Of a stretch of DNA of 64,000 nt, positions 44,085 through 52,691 are shown one piece after another; the stretch's first letter is position 1; the number at the start of each line of letters is the position of its first letter. The translations under genes and the position numbers were made by a program. The notes under the pieces were generated by a model that was given only the letters and a program-made list of their open reading frames with translations, was not told the origin of the DNA and did no database searches. Source of the DNA: Herbaspirillum rhizosphaerae (GTDB lineage Bacteria > Pseudomonadota > Gammaproteobacteria > Burkholderiales > Burkholderiaceae_D); contig NZ_LFLU01000001.1 of assembly GCF_001189965.1 (NCBI RefSeq), positions 1 to 64,000 of the forward strand, read 5' to 3'.

Positions 44085-44504
44085 TCAGACCAGATTGATT
44101 TCCACGCCGATGTTGCCGCGTGTGGCCTTGGAGTAGGGGCAGGTTGCATGGGCGGCATCGACCAGCGCCTGAGCGACCTCACGCTCCACGCCCGGCAGAC
44201 TGACATTGAGCCGCGCCTGCAGGAAGTAGGCGCCGTCGGTGGTGCCCAGATCGACTTCCGCATCCACGGCGAGGTCGGACGGCAGCGCGACTTTCATCTT
44301 GCCCGCAGCCAGGCCCATGGCGCCGATGAAGCAGGCCGACCAGCCGGCGGCGAACAATTGTTCCGGATTGGTGCCGGCGCCTGTGCTGCCGGGAGATGAC
44401 AGTTGAATGTCGAGACGGCCGTCCGAGCTGCGCGCAAAGCCGTCGCGGCCGCCCGAAGAGGTATGGGTTTTGCCTGTGTACAGTACTTTTTCCAGTTGGG
44501 TCAT
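44085..44504 (-). CDS. ohr: organic hydroperoxide resistance protein (OsmC/Ohr family)
   Basis: This 139-residue peroxidase has the two redox cysteines of Ohr: WSACFIGAM (Cys58) and ATCPYSKATRG (Cys122), plus the usual VLYTGKTHTSSGGRDG start. It reduces organic hydroperoxides in the cytoplasm, using lipoylated proteins as reductant in well-studied homologues. The ohrR repressor gene is divergent, with a consensus promoter and two operators between. ATG 44504 matches the usual Ohr N-terminus. Confidence 0.94.
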   Translation of the reverse strand: MTQLEKVLYTGKTHTSSGGRDGFARSSDGRLDIQLSSPGSTGAGTNPEQLFAAGWSACFIGAMGLAAGKMKVALPSDLAVDAEVDLGTTDGAYFLQARLNVSLPGVEREVAQALVDAAHATCPYSKATRGNIGVEINLV

Positions 44505-44578
44505 GATGAAATGCTCTCTGAGTAATAGGGGTGCCGGGACATTTTTCACGTACGGCAAGGGTTTTAAGTAATTTAAAT

Positions 44579-44601
44579 CGCATTCGATTTAATCGAATGC
44601 G
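44579..44601. promoter_or_regulatory. OhrR operator 1 (perfect palindrome)
   Basis: CGCATTCGATT-T-AATCGAATGCG is a perfect 23-base palindrome. It covers the predicted transcription start of ohr on the minus strand, where a bound MarR-type repressor would block initiation. A related site lies at 44634-44654. Confidence 0.75.
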
Positions 44602-44605
44602 TTGA

Positions 44606-44633
44606 ATTATATCGACAAATTTAAAGATGTCAA
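44606..44633 (-). promoter_or_regulatory. ohr promoter, consensus -35 and -10
   Basis: On the minus strand TTGACA (44633-44628) and TATAAT (44611-44606) are both exact consensus hexamers with a 16-base spacer. Start of transcription would fall near 44600, inside operator 1. Such a strong promoter needs tight repression, which the operator provides. Confidence 0.75.
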
Positions 44634-44654
44634 CGCATTCGATTAAATCGTGTC
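44634..44654. promoter_or_regulatory. OhrR operator 2 (half-conserved)
   Basis: CGCATTCGATTAAATCGTGTC keeps one full arm of operator 1 (CGCATTCGATT) and a partly degenerate second arm. It abuts the ohr -35 and overlaps the -35/spacer of a plus-strand promoter whose -10 is TATAAT (44660-44665), consistent with ohrR autorepression. Confidence 0.65.
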
Positions 44655-44710
44655 CGATATATAATGGAGAGCGTAAAACACGCCTTTGTGTTCCGAGGAG
44701 CTATAGCGCC

Positions 44711-45175
44711 ATGCCAAAAACCACCGATACCGCCGATCAAGCCAACCCGAAGCTTTCGGAATTCCTGTGCTTCGCCATCTACTCGGCCAATCTCGCCTTC
44801 GGCAAGGCGTACAAACCTATCCTGGAAGAACTGGGCCTGACCTACACCCAGTACATCGCCATCATCGCCTTGTGGGAGCAGGACAACCAGACCGTCGGCA
44901 GCCTCGGTGAAAAACTGTTTCTGGAATCGAACACGCTCACGCCCATCCTCAAGAAACTGGAGGCGATGGGATATCTGGTCCGCCAGCGCGATCCCGGCGA
45001 CGAACGTCAGGTGCTGATCAGCCTGACCGATGCCGGCCGGCGTTTGCGCGAAAAGGGAATGGGTATGGATCTGGTGGACGCCTGCGGTCTGACGTCGGCG
45101 GAGTTTTCGCGCGTCCAGGAATCGGTCGCCGCGTTGCGCGACAACCTGATCAAATCCACGCAGGCCAGGAACTGA
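44711..45175 (+). CDS. ohrR: organic-peroxide-sensing MarR-family repressor OhrR
   Basis: This 154-residue winged-helix repressor carries the reactive cysteine in FLCFAIYSAN (Cys20), as in all OhrR proteins, and a second cysteine in DACGLT (Cys125), the arrangement of the two-cysteine Xanthomonas-type group that forms an intersubunit disulfide on oxidation. Recognition helix region: LGEKLFLESNTLTPILKKL. Start ATG 44711 has GAGGAG about 12 bases upstream, a little far; the in-frame upstream extension to 44627 would run through operator 2 and is rejected. Confidence 0.93.
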   Translation: MPKTTDTADQANPKLSEFLCFAIYSANLAFGKAYKPILEELGLTYTQYIAIIALWEQDNQTVGSLGEKLFLESNTLTPILKKLEAMGYLVRQRDPGDERQVLISLTDAGRRLREKGMGMDLVDACGLTSAEFSRVQESVAALRDNLIKSTQARN

Positions 45176-45199
45176 GCTGCGTGGATTCGTGTTTCAAGC

Positions 45200-46567
45200 T
45201 TACTGCGGCCAAGACAATACCCTGACCAGCAAACCGACAATTGCGCACGCGATGATGACGTGAATCACATTGCGTTTGAAGCGGAGCAAGGCCACCACCG
45301 CGGCCAATGCAATGAGCGCTGCGATCCAGTCAAAACCTTGCATCCAACCTTTCGGCCACAACACATGCAAGCCGAAAAACGTCGCCAGATTCAGGATGAC
45401 GCCTACGACTGCGGCTGTAATGGCCGTGAGCGGCGCGGTGAAATTGATATCTTGATGGGTCGACTCCACGAGCGGTCCGCCGGCAAGAATAAACAGAAAA
45501 GACGGCAGGAAGGTAAACCAGGTCACCAATGCTGCTGCAATCGCGCCGGCCAGAAACAGATGATCCGGCCCCAATATGGCTTTCGCATAGCCGCCGACGA
45601 AACCGACGAAGGCCACTACCATGATGAGCGGCCCGGGCGTCGTTTCCCCTAACGCCAGTCCGTCTATCATCTGGGTCGGCGTCAGCCAGGAAAAATGAGC
45701 GACCGCGCCCTGGTAGACATACGGCAAGACGGCATAGGCGCCGCCGAAGGTCATGAGCGCCGCCTTGGTGAAGAACCATGCCATTTGCGTATAGGTGTGA
45801 TCCCAGCCATACCATGCGGTGAGCGCCCCCATCGGAATGATCCACAACAGCGCGCCTGTGAGGATGATCTTCAGCAATCCGGTCCAGCGAAATAAAGCAT
45901 GCGAAGGCGTTGGCGTATCGTCGTCAATCAGCGCTTTTCCGAACGACTGCTTTGCCGCAGCATGTCCGCCGCCGACGGCGAATTTTGATGGCGCCACTTT
46001 TCCGCCTGCATAGCCGATCAGCGCCGCCAGCGCGACAATCGCGGGAAACGGCACATTGAGCGCGAAAATGGCGACGAATGAAGCCGCCGCAATTGACCAG
46101 AGCACGCCGTTTTTGAGCGCCCGCGAACCGATCCGATACGCTGCCTGCAAGACGATCGCAGTCACAGCGGGTTTGATGCCGTAGAACAGGCCTTCGACTA
46201 CCGGCAGATTGCCGAATGCGATGTACAGCCATGACAAGACGATCAGGATCAGCAGCGAGGGCAGCACAAACAGCACACCGGCGACAACGCCTCCCGCCGT
46301 CCTGTGCATGAGCCAGCCGATATAGGTCGCCAGTTGTTGCGCTTCGGGGCCCGGCAATAGCATGCAATAGTTCAATGCATGCAAGAATCTCCGCTCCGAT
46401 ATCCAGCGGCGGTTTTCAACCAGCTCCTGATGCATGATAGCGATTTGCCCGGCGGGACCGCCGAAGCTGATGAACCCCAATTTCAGCCAGAACAGAAAAG
46501 CTTCTTTAAAGCTTGCTGATGGCGGAGCTTCCGCTTCGACGTTCGGGGCAGCGTCGGTCTTGCTCAT
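45200..46567 (-). CDS. chrA: chromate transporter ChrA (two-domain, long form)
   Basis: This 455-residue membrane protein has two homologous CHR domains with antiparallel topology. The first begins FWLKLGFISFGGPAGQIAIM and has NYCMLLPGPEAQQLATYIGW; the second has AALMTFGGAYAVLPYVYQGA and LGETTPGPLIMVVAFVGF. Long-form ChrA exports chromate from the cytoplasm using the proton-motive force. GAGGAT precedes the ATG at 46567. No chrB regulator is adjacent, so it is either constitutively expressed or controlled elsewhere. A small exported protein gene precedes it. Confidence 0.93.
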   Translation of the reverse strand: MSKTDAAPNVEAEAPPSASFKEAFLFWLKLGFISFGGPAGQIAIMHQELVENRRWISERRFLHALNYCMLLPGPEAQQLATYIGWLMHRTAGGVVAGVLFVLPSLLILIVLSWLYIAFGNLPVVEGLFYGIKPAVTAIVLQAAYRIGSRALKNGVLWSIAAASFVAIFALNVPFPAIVALAALIGYAGGKVAPSKFAVGGGHAAAKQSFGKALIDDDTPTPSHALFRWTGLLKIILTGALLWIIPMGALTAWYGWDHTYTQMAWFFTKAALMTFGGAYAVLPYVYQGAVAHFSWLTPTQMIDGLALGETTPGPLIMVVAFVGFVGGYAKAILGPDHLFLAGAIAAALVTWFTFLPSFLFILAGGPLVESTHQDINFTAPLTAITAAVVGVILNLATFFGLHVLWPKGWMQGFDWIAALIALAAVVALLRFKRNVIHVIIACAIVGLLVRVLSWPQ

Positions 46568-46640
46568 TGACAGAATCCTCGATGGCGCTTGATAAAAAGC
46601 CAATTTTGCCTGCAAACCGACGCGCCGCGTGAGGTATTTG

Positions 46641-46967
46641 CTACTCGACGATTTCCGCCTTGCCGTCCGGATAAGGATGCAGGCAATACACCTTGCCCGA
46701 TTTTCCCTTCATGTGTTTTTGCGGCCAGATGCCGCCGATGCGATAGAGCACCCGGTTGGAAAAAATGATCGGGCCTTCCAAGACTTTCGCTTGCTTGAAT
46801 CCGCTCTGGCTCAGGCATGCCGCACGCGTCTCGGCTTTCAATTTCGCCCATTCATCCGCACTGGATGCATGGACGCTTGCGGCCGGCATCAACGACATTG
46901 TGACAACCGCCATCTTCAAGGTGGAAATTCCGGTCAGTTGTAATGTGCGTTTCCAACTTTGCTGCAT
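46641..46967 (-). CDS. small exported protein of unknown function
   Basis: This 108-residue protein has a signal peptide (STLKMAVVTMSLMPAASVHA), then a basic domain with two cysteines (RAACLSQSGFKQAK and GKVYCLHPYPDG) that could form a disulfide. AAGGAAACAAT precedes the ATG. It is 73 bases ahead of chrA in the same direction and is probably co-transcribed. I do not recognise a family; a periplasmic role beside the chromate exporter is a guess from position. Confidence 0.6.
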   Translation of the reverse strand: MQQSWKRTLQLTGISTLKMAVVTMSLMPAASVHASSADEWAKLKAETRAACLSQSGFKQAKVLEGPIIFSNRVLYRIGGIWPQKHMKGKSGKVYCLHPYPDGKAEIVE

Positions 46968-47237
46968 ATTGTTTCCTTTTTCATTTGCCCGATCGACAAC
47001 ATTGTCTGATCGTCAAAGCGTTGTGCGGTTCGGGCCGAAAAAAATCATCGTTCATCAAGGCGACATTTTCGAATGTTATCAATAGCGGTTAGCCTTTAAA
47101 ACGAGAAATAGGTAGTAATACTTATATCTCTGAAACGGCCTTATTACCGACAATACGGGCGGTTTCGGGGCAGCAGCAATATGTTTTTATTTGCCGGAAG
47201 GGGTGCTTCCCGGATCGACATTCAAATAAGGATAACA

Positions 47238-48995
47238 ATGAATTTTTTCGCCAACATGAATATCGGCAAACGCCTGAATCTCGGCTTTGCCATCATCCTT
47301 TTTTCCGCCATCGGCGTCATCGCCGTGAGCATCTGGCGCCTGCATACCGTCGCCGAAACCACGCAGGCCATGATGGAAAAACCGCTGGCGAAAGAACGCC
47401 TGGTCTCCGACTGGTATCGCACCATTCATACCAGCGTGCGGCGCACGACTGCGATTGCCAAGAGTTCCGATCCCAGCCTCGGCGCTTTCTTCGCAGAGGA
47501 TGCAGCGACCTCCACCAAATTGTCCAACGAGCAGCAGAAGGCGCTGGAAGCGCTGCTCACCAGCGATCGGGAAAAAGAACTGTTCGCGCAATTGAGCGCG
47601 GTGCGCAAGCGCTACGTCGCGGCGCGCGACGCCATCACCAAAGCCAAGACCGATGGTCAGGTTGAAGAGGCTAATCGCATCCTCGAAAAAGTCTTCCCGG
47701 TGGAAGCCAAAGGCTATCTCGATTCGCTGCAACAGCTGCTCGATTTGCAGCGCTCCAGCATCGACCAGATCGCCGCCAGCATTCATGAACTCTACATGAC
47801 GAGCCGCAATCTCCTGATCGCGTTCGGCGTGCTGCTGTTTGTCGCCGGCTGGATGTTTGCCTGGCGTCTGGCGCTCAGTATCACACGTCCGCTCAACCAG
47901 GCCGTCGGCATCGCCGAGACCGTGGCGGCAGGCGATCTCACCTCGCGTATCGACACCAGCCGCAAGGATGAAACCGGCAAGCTGCTGCTGGCGCTGAAAA
48001 CCATGAACGACAATCTGCAGCGCATCGTCGGCCAGGTGCGCAGCGGCACCGACACCATCGCTACGGCATCGAGCGAAATCGCGACCGGCAATCTAGACCT
48101 GTCGTCGCGCACTGAACAGCAAGCCGGCTCGCTGGAAGAAACTGCCTCGGCGATGGAAGAACTCACTTCGACCGTCAAGCAGAACGCCGACAACGCACGC
48201 CAGGCCAACCAGCTGGCGGTCTCGGCGTCCGACGTGGCGGTCCAGGGCGGCAGCGTGGTCGCTCAGGTAATCGATACCATGGGCGCCATCAACGAGTCGT
48301 CGAAGAAGATTGTCGACATCATCAGCGTGATCGACGGCATCGCTTTCCAGACCAATATCCTGGCGTTGAATGCTGCGGTGGAAGCTGCGCGCGCCGGCGA
48401 ACAGGGCCGCGGCTTTGCGGTGGTCGCGTCGGAAGTGCGCAGCCTGGCGCAACGATCCGCCAGCGCCGCCAAGGAGATCAAGGAACTCATCGACAACTCG
48501 GTGCAGAAGGTCGACTCCGGCAGCAAGCTGGTTGAGCAGGCAGGCGCGACGATGACCGAAGTGGTCGCCAGCGTGCGCCGCGTGACCGACATCGTCGGCG
48601 AGATCAGTTCCGCCAGCCAGGAGCAGAGCGACGGCATCGAGCAAGTCAATCGCGCCATCGCACAGATGGACGAATCGACGCAGCAGAACGCGGCGCTGGT
48701 GGAGCAGGCCGCGGCCGCTGCGCAATCCTTGCAGGATCAGGCGCATACCCTGACCGAGGTGGTCAGCATTTTCAAGCTCGATGGCGCGGGCGGCGGTGCT
48801 TCGCTGCGCCATGCGGCAAGCCCGATGGCCGCGTCGGCAACGGCTGCTGCTCCTGCGATGAAGAGTCAACCGGTTGCAATGAGCGCAGCGCGCAAGCCTG
48901 CAGCGAAGCTGCCGGCGACGCCCGCCGTCGTCACGCAATCCAGACAGCCCAAGCTGCCGGCAGCATCCTCGGACGACGATTGGGAACAGTTCTAA
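47238..48995 (+). CDS. methyl-accepting chemotaxis protein (four-helix-bundle sensor)
   Basis: This 585-residue receptor has a membrane helix at about 12-33, a periplasmic 4HB domain of about 155 residues, a second helix near 190-212 ([17 protein letters not shown]), HAMP ([15 protein letters not shown]) and the standard signalling domain. It ends DDWEQF, a WxxF adaptation tether. The sensor ([38 protein letters not shown]) is closely related to that of the truncated receptor at 63442, so the two probably sense similar signals. AAGGATAACA precedes the ATG at 47238; the in-frame upstream extension is not favoured. Confidence 0.92.
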   Translation: MNFFANMNIGKRLNLGFAIILFSAIGVIAVSIWRLHTVAETTQAMMEKPLAKERLVSDWYRTIHTSVRRTTAIAKSSDPSLGAFFAEDAATSTKLSNEQQKALEALLTSDREKELFAQLSAVRKRYVAARDAITKAKTDGQVEEANRILEKVFPVEAKGYLDSLQQLLDLQRSSIDQIAASIHELYMTSRNLLIAFGVLLFVAGWMFAWRLALSITRPLNQAVGIAETVAAGDLTSRIDTSRKDETGKLLLALKTMNDNLQRIVGQVRSGTDTIATASSEIATGNLDLSSRTEQQAGSLEETASAMEELTSTVKQNADNARQANQLAVSASDVAVQGGSVVAQVIDTMGAINESSKKIVDIISVIDGIAFQTNILALNAAVEAARAGEQGRGFAVVASEVRSLAQRSASAAKEIKELIDNSVQKVDSGSKLVEQAGATMTEVVASVRRVTDIVGEISSASQEQSDGIEQVNRAIAQMDESTQQNAALVEQAAAAAQSLQDQAHTLTEVVSIFKLDGAGGGASLRHAASPMAASATAAAPAMKSQPVAMSAARKPAAKLPATPAVVTQSRQPKLPAASSDDDWEQF

Positions 48996-49007
48996 GCCGA
49001 GGCGTAT

Positions 49008-49877
49008 TCACAACGCCGGCGGCGACAGGAAGGTGTTGCACAGCCAGCTGCCGGCTTGTCCCAGTCCGCGATCGCGCGACCAGATCAGATGCACCTGGAT
49101 ATTTTTGGGCCAGCCGTTGACCTGCAGTTCCTTGAGGTCGGCGGCGCCGAAACGTTTGACTATCCAGCGCGGCAGCTCGGCCCAGCCGAATCCCAGTTCG
49201 GTCATTTCCAGCAAGATCAGATAGCTCGACGACGACCAGTGGAACCCCGAGCGCGGCGGTTTGACTTCGTCGCGATAGGTGTTCAGGCGCAGTTCGCGCA
49301 CCTCGCGCAGCATGTCGCCGGTGACTTGTGCGGCGCGCGCCAGCGGGTGTCTGGTGCTGACGTAGAGGCCGATTTCGGACTGATCGGCAATGGTCTCGAA
49401 ACCGATGTCGGGGGGATAGGAAGTCTGCGCCGCCACCAGCGCCATCTGCACGCGGCCGGACTGCACCAGGTCGACCGCATCTTCGTCTTCCGCGATCAGG
49501 CATTCCAGGCGCAGGTCGGGATAGCGTTGCTCCAGCTGCGACAAACTCTTTTCAAAGACGTCGGATTGATAGGTGTCGGACAGCGCAAAACTCAGCTGCG
49601 CTTCCAGGCCGCCGGCCAGGCGTTGCGCGGCGCGGCTCAGGCGATCGTTGGCGTCGAGCATCTGCTGTGCATGGGCCAGCAGGGCGTGCCCGTGTTCGGT
49701 CAGCGTCGGTTTGCGTGTGCTGCGGTCAAACAGCGTGACGCCGAGATCGATTTCCAGGTTGGCGATGGCCTCGCTGACGGTGGACTGCTGCTTGTCGAGC
49801 TTGCGCGCCGCCGCCGAAAAGGAGCCGAGGTTGGCGGATTCGATGAACATCAGCAGGGCGTCGACGGAATGGAGCAT
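49008..49877 (-). CDS. LysR-family regulator, likely controls the adjacent PACE efflux gene
   Basis: This 289-residue LysR protein has an N-terminal winged helix (LLMFIESANLGSFSAAARKL, QSTVSEAIANLEIDLGVTLF) and the co-inducer domain. It is divergent from the PACE-family gene with about 100 bases between; in Acinetobacter the PACE pump AceI is activated by a divergent LysR regulator (AceR), so the same logic is likely. It ends 12 bases from the convergent chemoreceptor stop with no terminator between them. Confidence 0.88.
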   Translation of the reverse strand: MLHSVDALLMFIESANLGSFSAAARKLDKQQSTVSEAIANLEIDLGVTLFDRSTRKPTLTEHGHALLAHAQQMLDANDRLSRAAQRLAGGLEAQLSFALSDTYQSDVFEKSLSQLEQRYPDLRLECLIAEDEDAVDLVQSGRVQMALVAAQTSYPPDIGFETIADQSEIGLYVSTRHPLARAAQVTGDMLREVRELRLNTYRDEVKPPRSGFHWSSSSYLILLEMTELGFGWAELPRWIVKRFGAADLKELQVNGWPKNIQVHLIWSRDRGLGQAGSWLCNTFLSPPAL

Positions 49878-49977
49878 GGATGCAGACCTCTTTATATCGG
49901 TTTTTCCGATGGTTAATGATTTTATCCTATCAGATTAAATGGGGATAATCTCCTTCATCAATTGGAAGGAGAGCACC

Positions 49978-50421
49978 GTGACTCTGGAAAAAACCTTGTA
50001 TGAACGCTTTTTGCACGCCGTCCTGTTCGAAGTGGTGGCGCTGTTGCTGTGCGCGCCGGTGATGTCCTGGCTGCTGGGCGTGTCGTTTGCCCACGCAGGT
50101 TTGCTGACGCTGATGATTTCGCTGGTGGCGATGGCGTGGAACGTGATCTTCAACAGCATCTTCGATCGCCTGGAGCGCCGCTGGAAGACCAAGGCGGCGC
50201 AGCCGCGCGGCTTTCCGGTCCGCATCGCGCACGCCGTGATCTTCGAAGCCGGTCTGATCCTCGCCGTGGTGCCGATGGCGGCATGGTGGCTGGGGATCGG
50301 TCTGATGGAAGCGTTCGTGCTGGATATCGGGCTGGTGTTGTTTTTTCTTCCTTACACCCTGGTGTTCAACTGGTGCTACGACAAGGTGCGCGCCGGCATG
50401 CTCAAGAATGCCGCTTGCTGA
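49978..50421 (+). CDS. PACE-family (AceI-like) efflux protein
   Basis: This 147-residue protein has four helices in two BTP repeats: RFLHAVLFEVVALLLCAPVM and RIAHAVIFEAGLILAVVPMA. Each has the family's R-x-x-H-A-V-x-F-E signature; Glu18 is equivalent to the essential Glu15 of AceI. PACE proteins export chlorhexidine, acriflavine and, natively, short diamines. The start is GTG 49978, backed by GGAAGGAGAG five bases upstream; the in-frame upstream ATG at 49939 has no site. It is divergent from a LysR gene. Confidence 0.9.
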   Translation: MTLEKTLYERFLHAVLFEVVALLLCAPVMSWLLGVSFAHAGLLTLMISLVAMAWNVIFNSIFDRLERRWKTKAAQPRGFPVRIAHAVIFEAGLILAVVPMAAWWLGIGLMEAFVLDIGLVLFFLPYTLVFNWCYDKVRAGMLKNAAC

Positions 50422-50445
50422 TTGCACTTGTTAATGTGATTTACA

Positions 50446-50482
50446 GCCCGCACTCCTGATCCGGGGGGATTGCGGGCCTTCT
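50446..50482 (+). terminator. weak terminator after the PACE gene
   Basis: AGCCCGCA-type arm GCCCGCA (50446-50452) pairs with TGCGGGC (50471-50477) across an 18-base loop with some internal pairing, followed by CTTCTT. The long loop makes it a moderate call. Confidence 0.5.
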
Positions 50483-50593
50483 TCCCTCATCCACGCCGGC
50501 GCATCGGCGATTGCAGAGAGCGATCGACTAGCGTAGATTCCTCGGCACACCCGGCTGCACAACGGTGCAGCTCATGCCGACAGGAACAAGCAC

Positions 50594-51805
50594 ATGAAAA
50601 TCATCAATCGCGTACGCAAGGCAAATGCCGGGCGCGATCCGGAACGGCTGGCCATGAAATATGCGGCGCTGCGCAGCGATCCTTTCGTCTTCCTGCGCGG
50701 AACCTGCCATCTTTTCTACGACCGCCTGCCCAAGAGCGGTATGTTCGCTTCATCGCCGCCGGTCTGGTGCTGCGGCGATCTGCATCTGGAAAATTTCGGC
50801 AGCTACAAAGGTGATAACCGGCTGGCCTATTTCGACGTCAACGATTTTGACGAAGCGGCCATGGCGCCGGCGACATGGGAATTGTCGCGCTTCATCGTCA
50901 GTATTCTGGTGGGGGCGCCTGCGCTGGGTTTGCCGTACGCCGACGCCGCAATGCTGGCCGAACATTTCATCGACGCCTACATTGCGGCTCTCGCGCTGGG
51001 CAAGGCGCGCTGGGTTGAACGCGAGACCAGTTCCGGCATGGTCGGCGCATTGCTGGAGCAGGTGAGACTGCGCTCGCGCATCGAGTTTCTCGACAAGCGC
51101 ACGCAGCAAAAAGGCCGCCGGCGCCGCCTTCGCATCGACGGCAAAAAACTGCTGCCGGTATCCGACGCGCAGCGCCACAAGATCCATACCTTCCTCGACA
51201 CCTTCGCATGCACCCAGACGCAGCCAGCGTTTTACCAGATCCTCGACGTGGCGCGCCGGGTGGCCGGCACCGGCAGCCTGGGCGTGGAGCGTTACGCCAT
51301 TCTGGTCGAGGGCAAAGGCTCGCCCGATCAAAACTATCTGCTGGATCTGAAGCAGGCTTTGCCGTCTTCGATTGCCGGCCATCTCGGACATCTTCAGCCG
51401 CACTGGCGCACTGAGGCAGAACGTGTGGTCGCTCTGCAGCGGCGCATGCAGGCGGTGTCGATCGCGTTCTTGCACGCCGTTGAAATCGGCGGGCAGTCCT
51501 ATGTGCTGCGCGCCTTGCAGCCGATTGAGGATCGCGTGCCGCTGGCCGGCCAGAAGCACCATATCGATCATCTGATCGGCGTGATCAAGGTCATGGGCCA
51601 ATGCGTCGCCTGGTCGCAATTGCGCAGCGGAGGCCGCGACGGTTCGGCCATTGCGGATGAACTCATCGCGTTTGCAGCACGCGGGAAATGGCGCAGCAAA
51701 CTGCTGCCGGCCTGCGCCGAACTGGCAGCCGAGGTGCAACAGGATTGGCGGACGTATTGCGAGGCTTACGACGACGGCGTGTTCCGGCCGGATCAGCCGG
51801 ATTGA
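50594..51805 (+). CDS. DUF2252 family protein (kinase-like fold)
   Basis: This 403-residue protein matches DUF2252: SDPFVFLRGTCHLFYDRL near the start, then CCGDLHLENFGSY and AYFDVNDFDEA, which look like the catalytic H-G-D-x-x-x-x-N and D-x-D motifs of aminoglycoside-phosphotransferase-like folds, and IGGQSYVLRALQP later. The biochemical activity is unknown. AGGAACAAGC precedes the ATG. A short hairpin GCTGCAC-AACG-GTGCAGC (50554-50571) lies in its leader. The next gene, mgtC-like, is 114 bases downstream and may be co-transcribed. Confidence 0.8.
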   Translation: MKIINRVRKANAGRDPERLAMKYAALRSDPFVFLRGTCHLFYDRLPKSGMFASSPPVWCCGDLHLENFGSYKGDNRLAYFDVNDFDEAAMAPATWELSRFIVSILVGAPALGLPYADAAMLAEHFIDAYIAALALGKARWVERETSSGMVGALLEQVRLRSRIEFLDKRTQQKGRRRRLRIDGKKLLPVSDAQRHKIHTFLDTFACTQTQPAFYQILDVARRVAGTGSLGVERYAILVEGKGSPDQNYLLDLKQALPSSIAGHLGHLQPHWRTEAERVVALQRRMQAVSIAFLHAVEIGGQSYVLRALQPIEDRVPLAGQKHHIDHLIGVIKVMGQCVAWSQLRSGGRDGSAIADELIAFAARGKWRSKLLPACAELAAEVQQDWRTYCEAYDDGVFRPDQPD

Positions 51806-51807
51806 CT

Positions 51808-51853
51808 CATGCAAGCTTGAATCCGGCAAGCTCGATTCATGCGAGATCGATAC
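51808..51853. repeat. three imperfect 16-base tandem repeats
   Basis: CATGCAAGCTTGAATC, then CGGCAAGCTCGATTC, then ATGCGAGATCGATACC follow one another directly after the DUF2252 stop. They share a G-C-A-A-G-C-T-Y-G-A core in two copies and a decayed third. It is short and may be chance or slippage. Confidence 0.3.
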
Positions 51854-51919
51854 CTGTGATATACACGGAGATTATTCCGATTGCCTGAGCACTCTTCCAT
51901 TCACATCCTCTGACAAGCC

Positions 51920-52669
51920 ATGACTTCATTCGATCATCTTTTTTCCCTGTACTGGTCCGGTCCGGCGCTTGATGCCAGCCTGCGGCTGGTGGGTGATCTG
52001 CTGGGGGCGCTGCTGCTGGGCGCACTGGTCGGGTATGAGCGCTTCTATCACGGGCACGCGGCGGGCATGCGTACCTATGGCGTCGTTTGCATGGCGTCTG
52101 CGGCGCTGGTCGCCATCGTCGGCCATCCCGATGTCTGGTTCGGCGGCCATGCCGGCCTGGCGACGGCAGTGCCCGATCCTACGCGCGTCATACAGGGCAT
52201 CGTTACCGGCATCGGCTTTCTCGGCGCCGGCGTGATCGTGCACGAGCAATACTCGACCCATGGACTGACCACCGCGGCTTCCATCTGGGCGTCGTCGGCG
52301 ATCGGCATCCTGGTTGGCCTTCAGCTCTATCCGGCGGCGATCGGCCTCGCCTTGTTGTCGAGCGCGTGCATGGCGCTGGGCGGCAAGATCGAGAATCGCC
52401 TGCCTTCGCAGGAAGGCATCGCGGTCATGCTGGAGTTCGACAAGGATGCGGTGCCGGACGCCGCCATGCTGGAACCGCTGGCCCGGGAGCAGGGATGCCG
52501 TATCGGCCGGCGTTCGTTCTCGGTGGTCAGGCGCGAGCAAAAGATCGAATGGCATTTCATCGCGGTCATCGTCAATCGCGCCGTCGAAGAACCGATTGTC
52601 GGTTTTTCCGAAAAACTCCAGTCTATGCCCGGCGTCACCGGGTTTCAGCTGACGCATGCGCGCGGCTAG
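51920..52669 (+). CDS. MgtC/SapB family membrane protein
   Basis: This 249-residue protein has about five helices with the MgtC signatures LLGALLLGALVGYERFY, GMRTYGVVCMASAALV, IVTGIGFLGAGVIV and GLTTAASIWASSAIGILVGL, then a cytoplasmic ACT-like C-terminal domain of about 85 residues. MgtC in Salmonella inhibits the F-ATPase and affects phosphate uptake and magnesium adaptation; the function of environmental homologues is less clear. It follows DUF2252 and converges on a LysR gene. Confidence 0.88.
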   Translation: MTSFDHLFSLYWSGPALDASLRLVGDLLGALLLGALVGYERFYHGHAAGMRTYGVVCMASAALVAIVGHPDVWFGGHAGLATAVPDPTRVIQGIVTGIGFLGAGVIVHEQYSTHGLTTAASIWASSAIGILVGLQLYPAAIGLALLSSACMALGGKIENRLPSQEGIAVMLEFDKDAVPDAAMLEPLAREQGCRIGRRSFSVVRREQKIEWHFIAVIVNRAVEEPIVGFSEKLQSMPGVTGFQLTHARG

Positions 52670-52691
52670 GTCCAGGCAGGGGATCGCCTTT

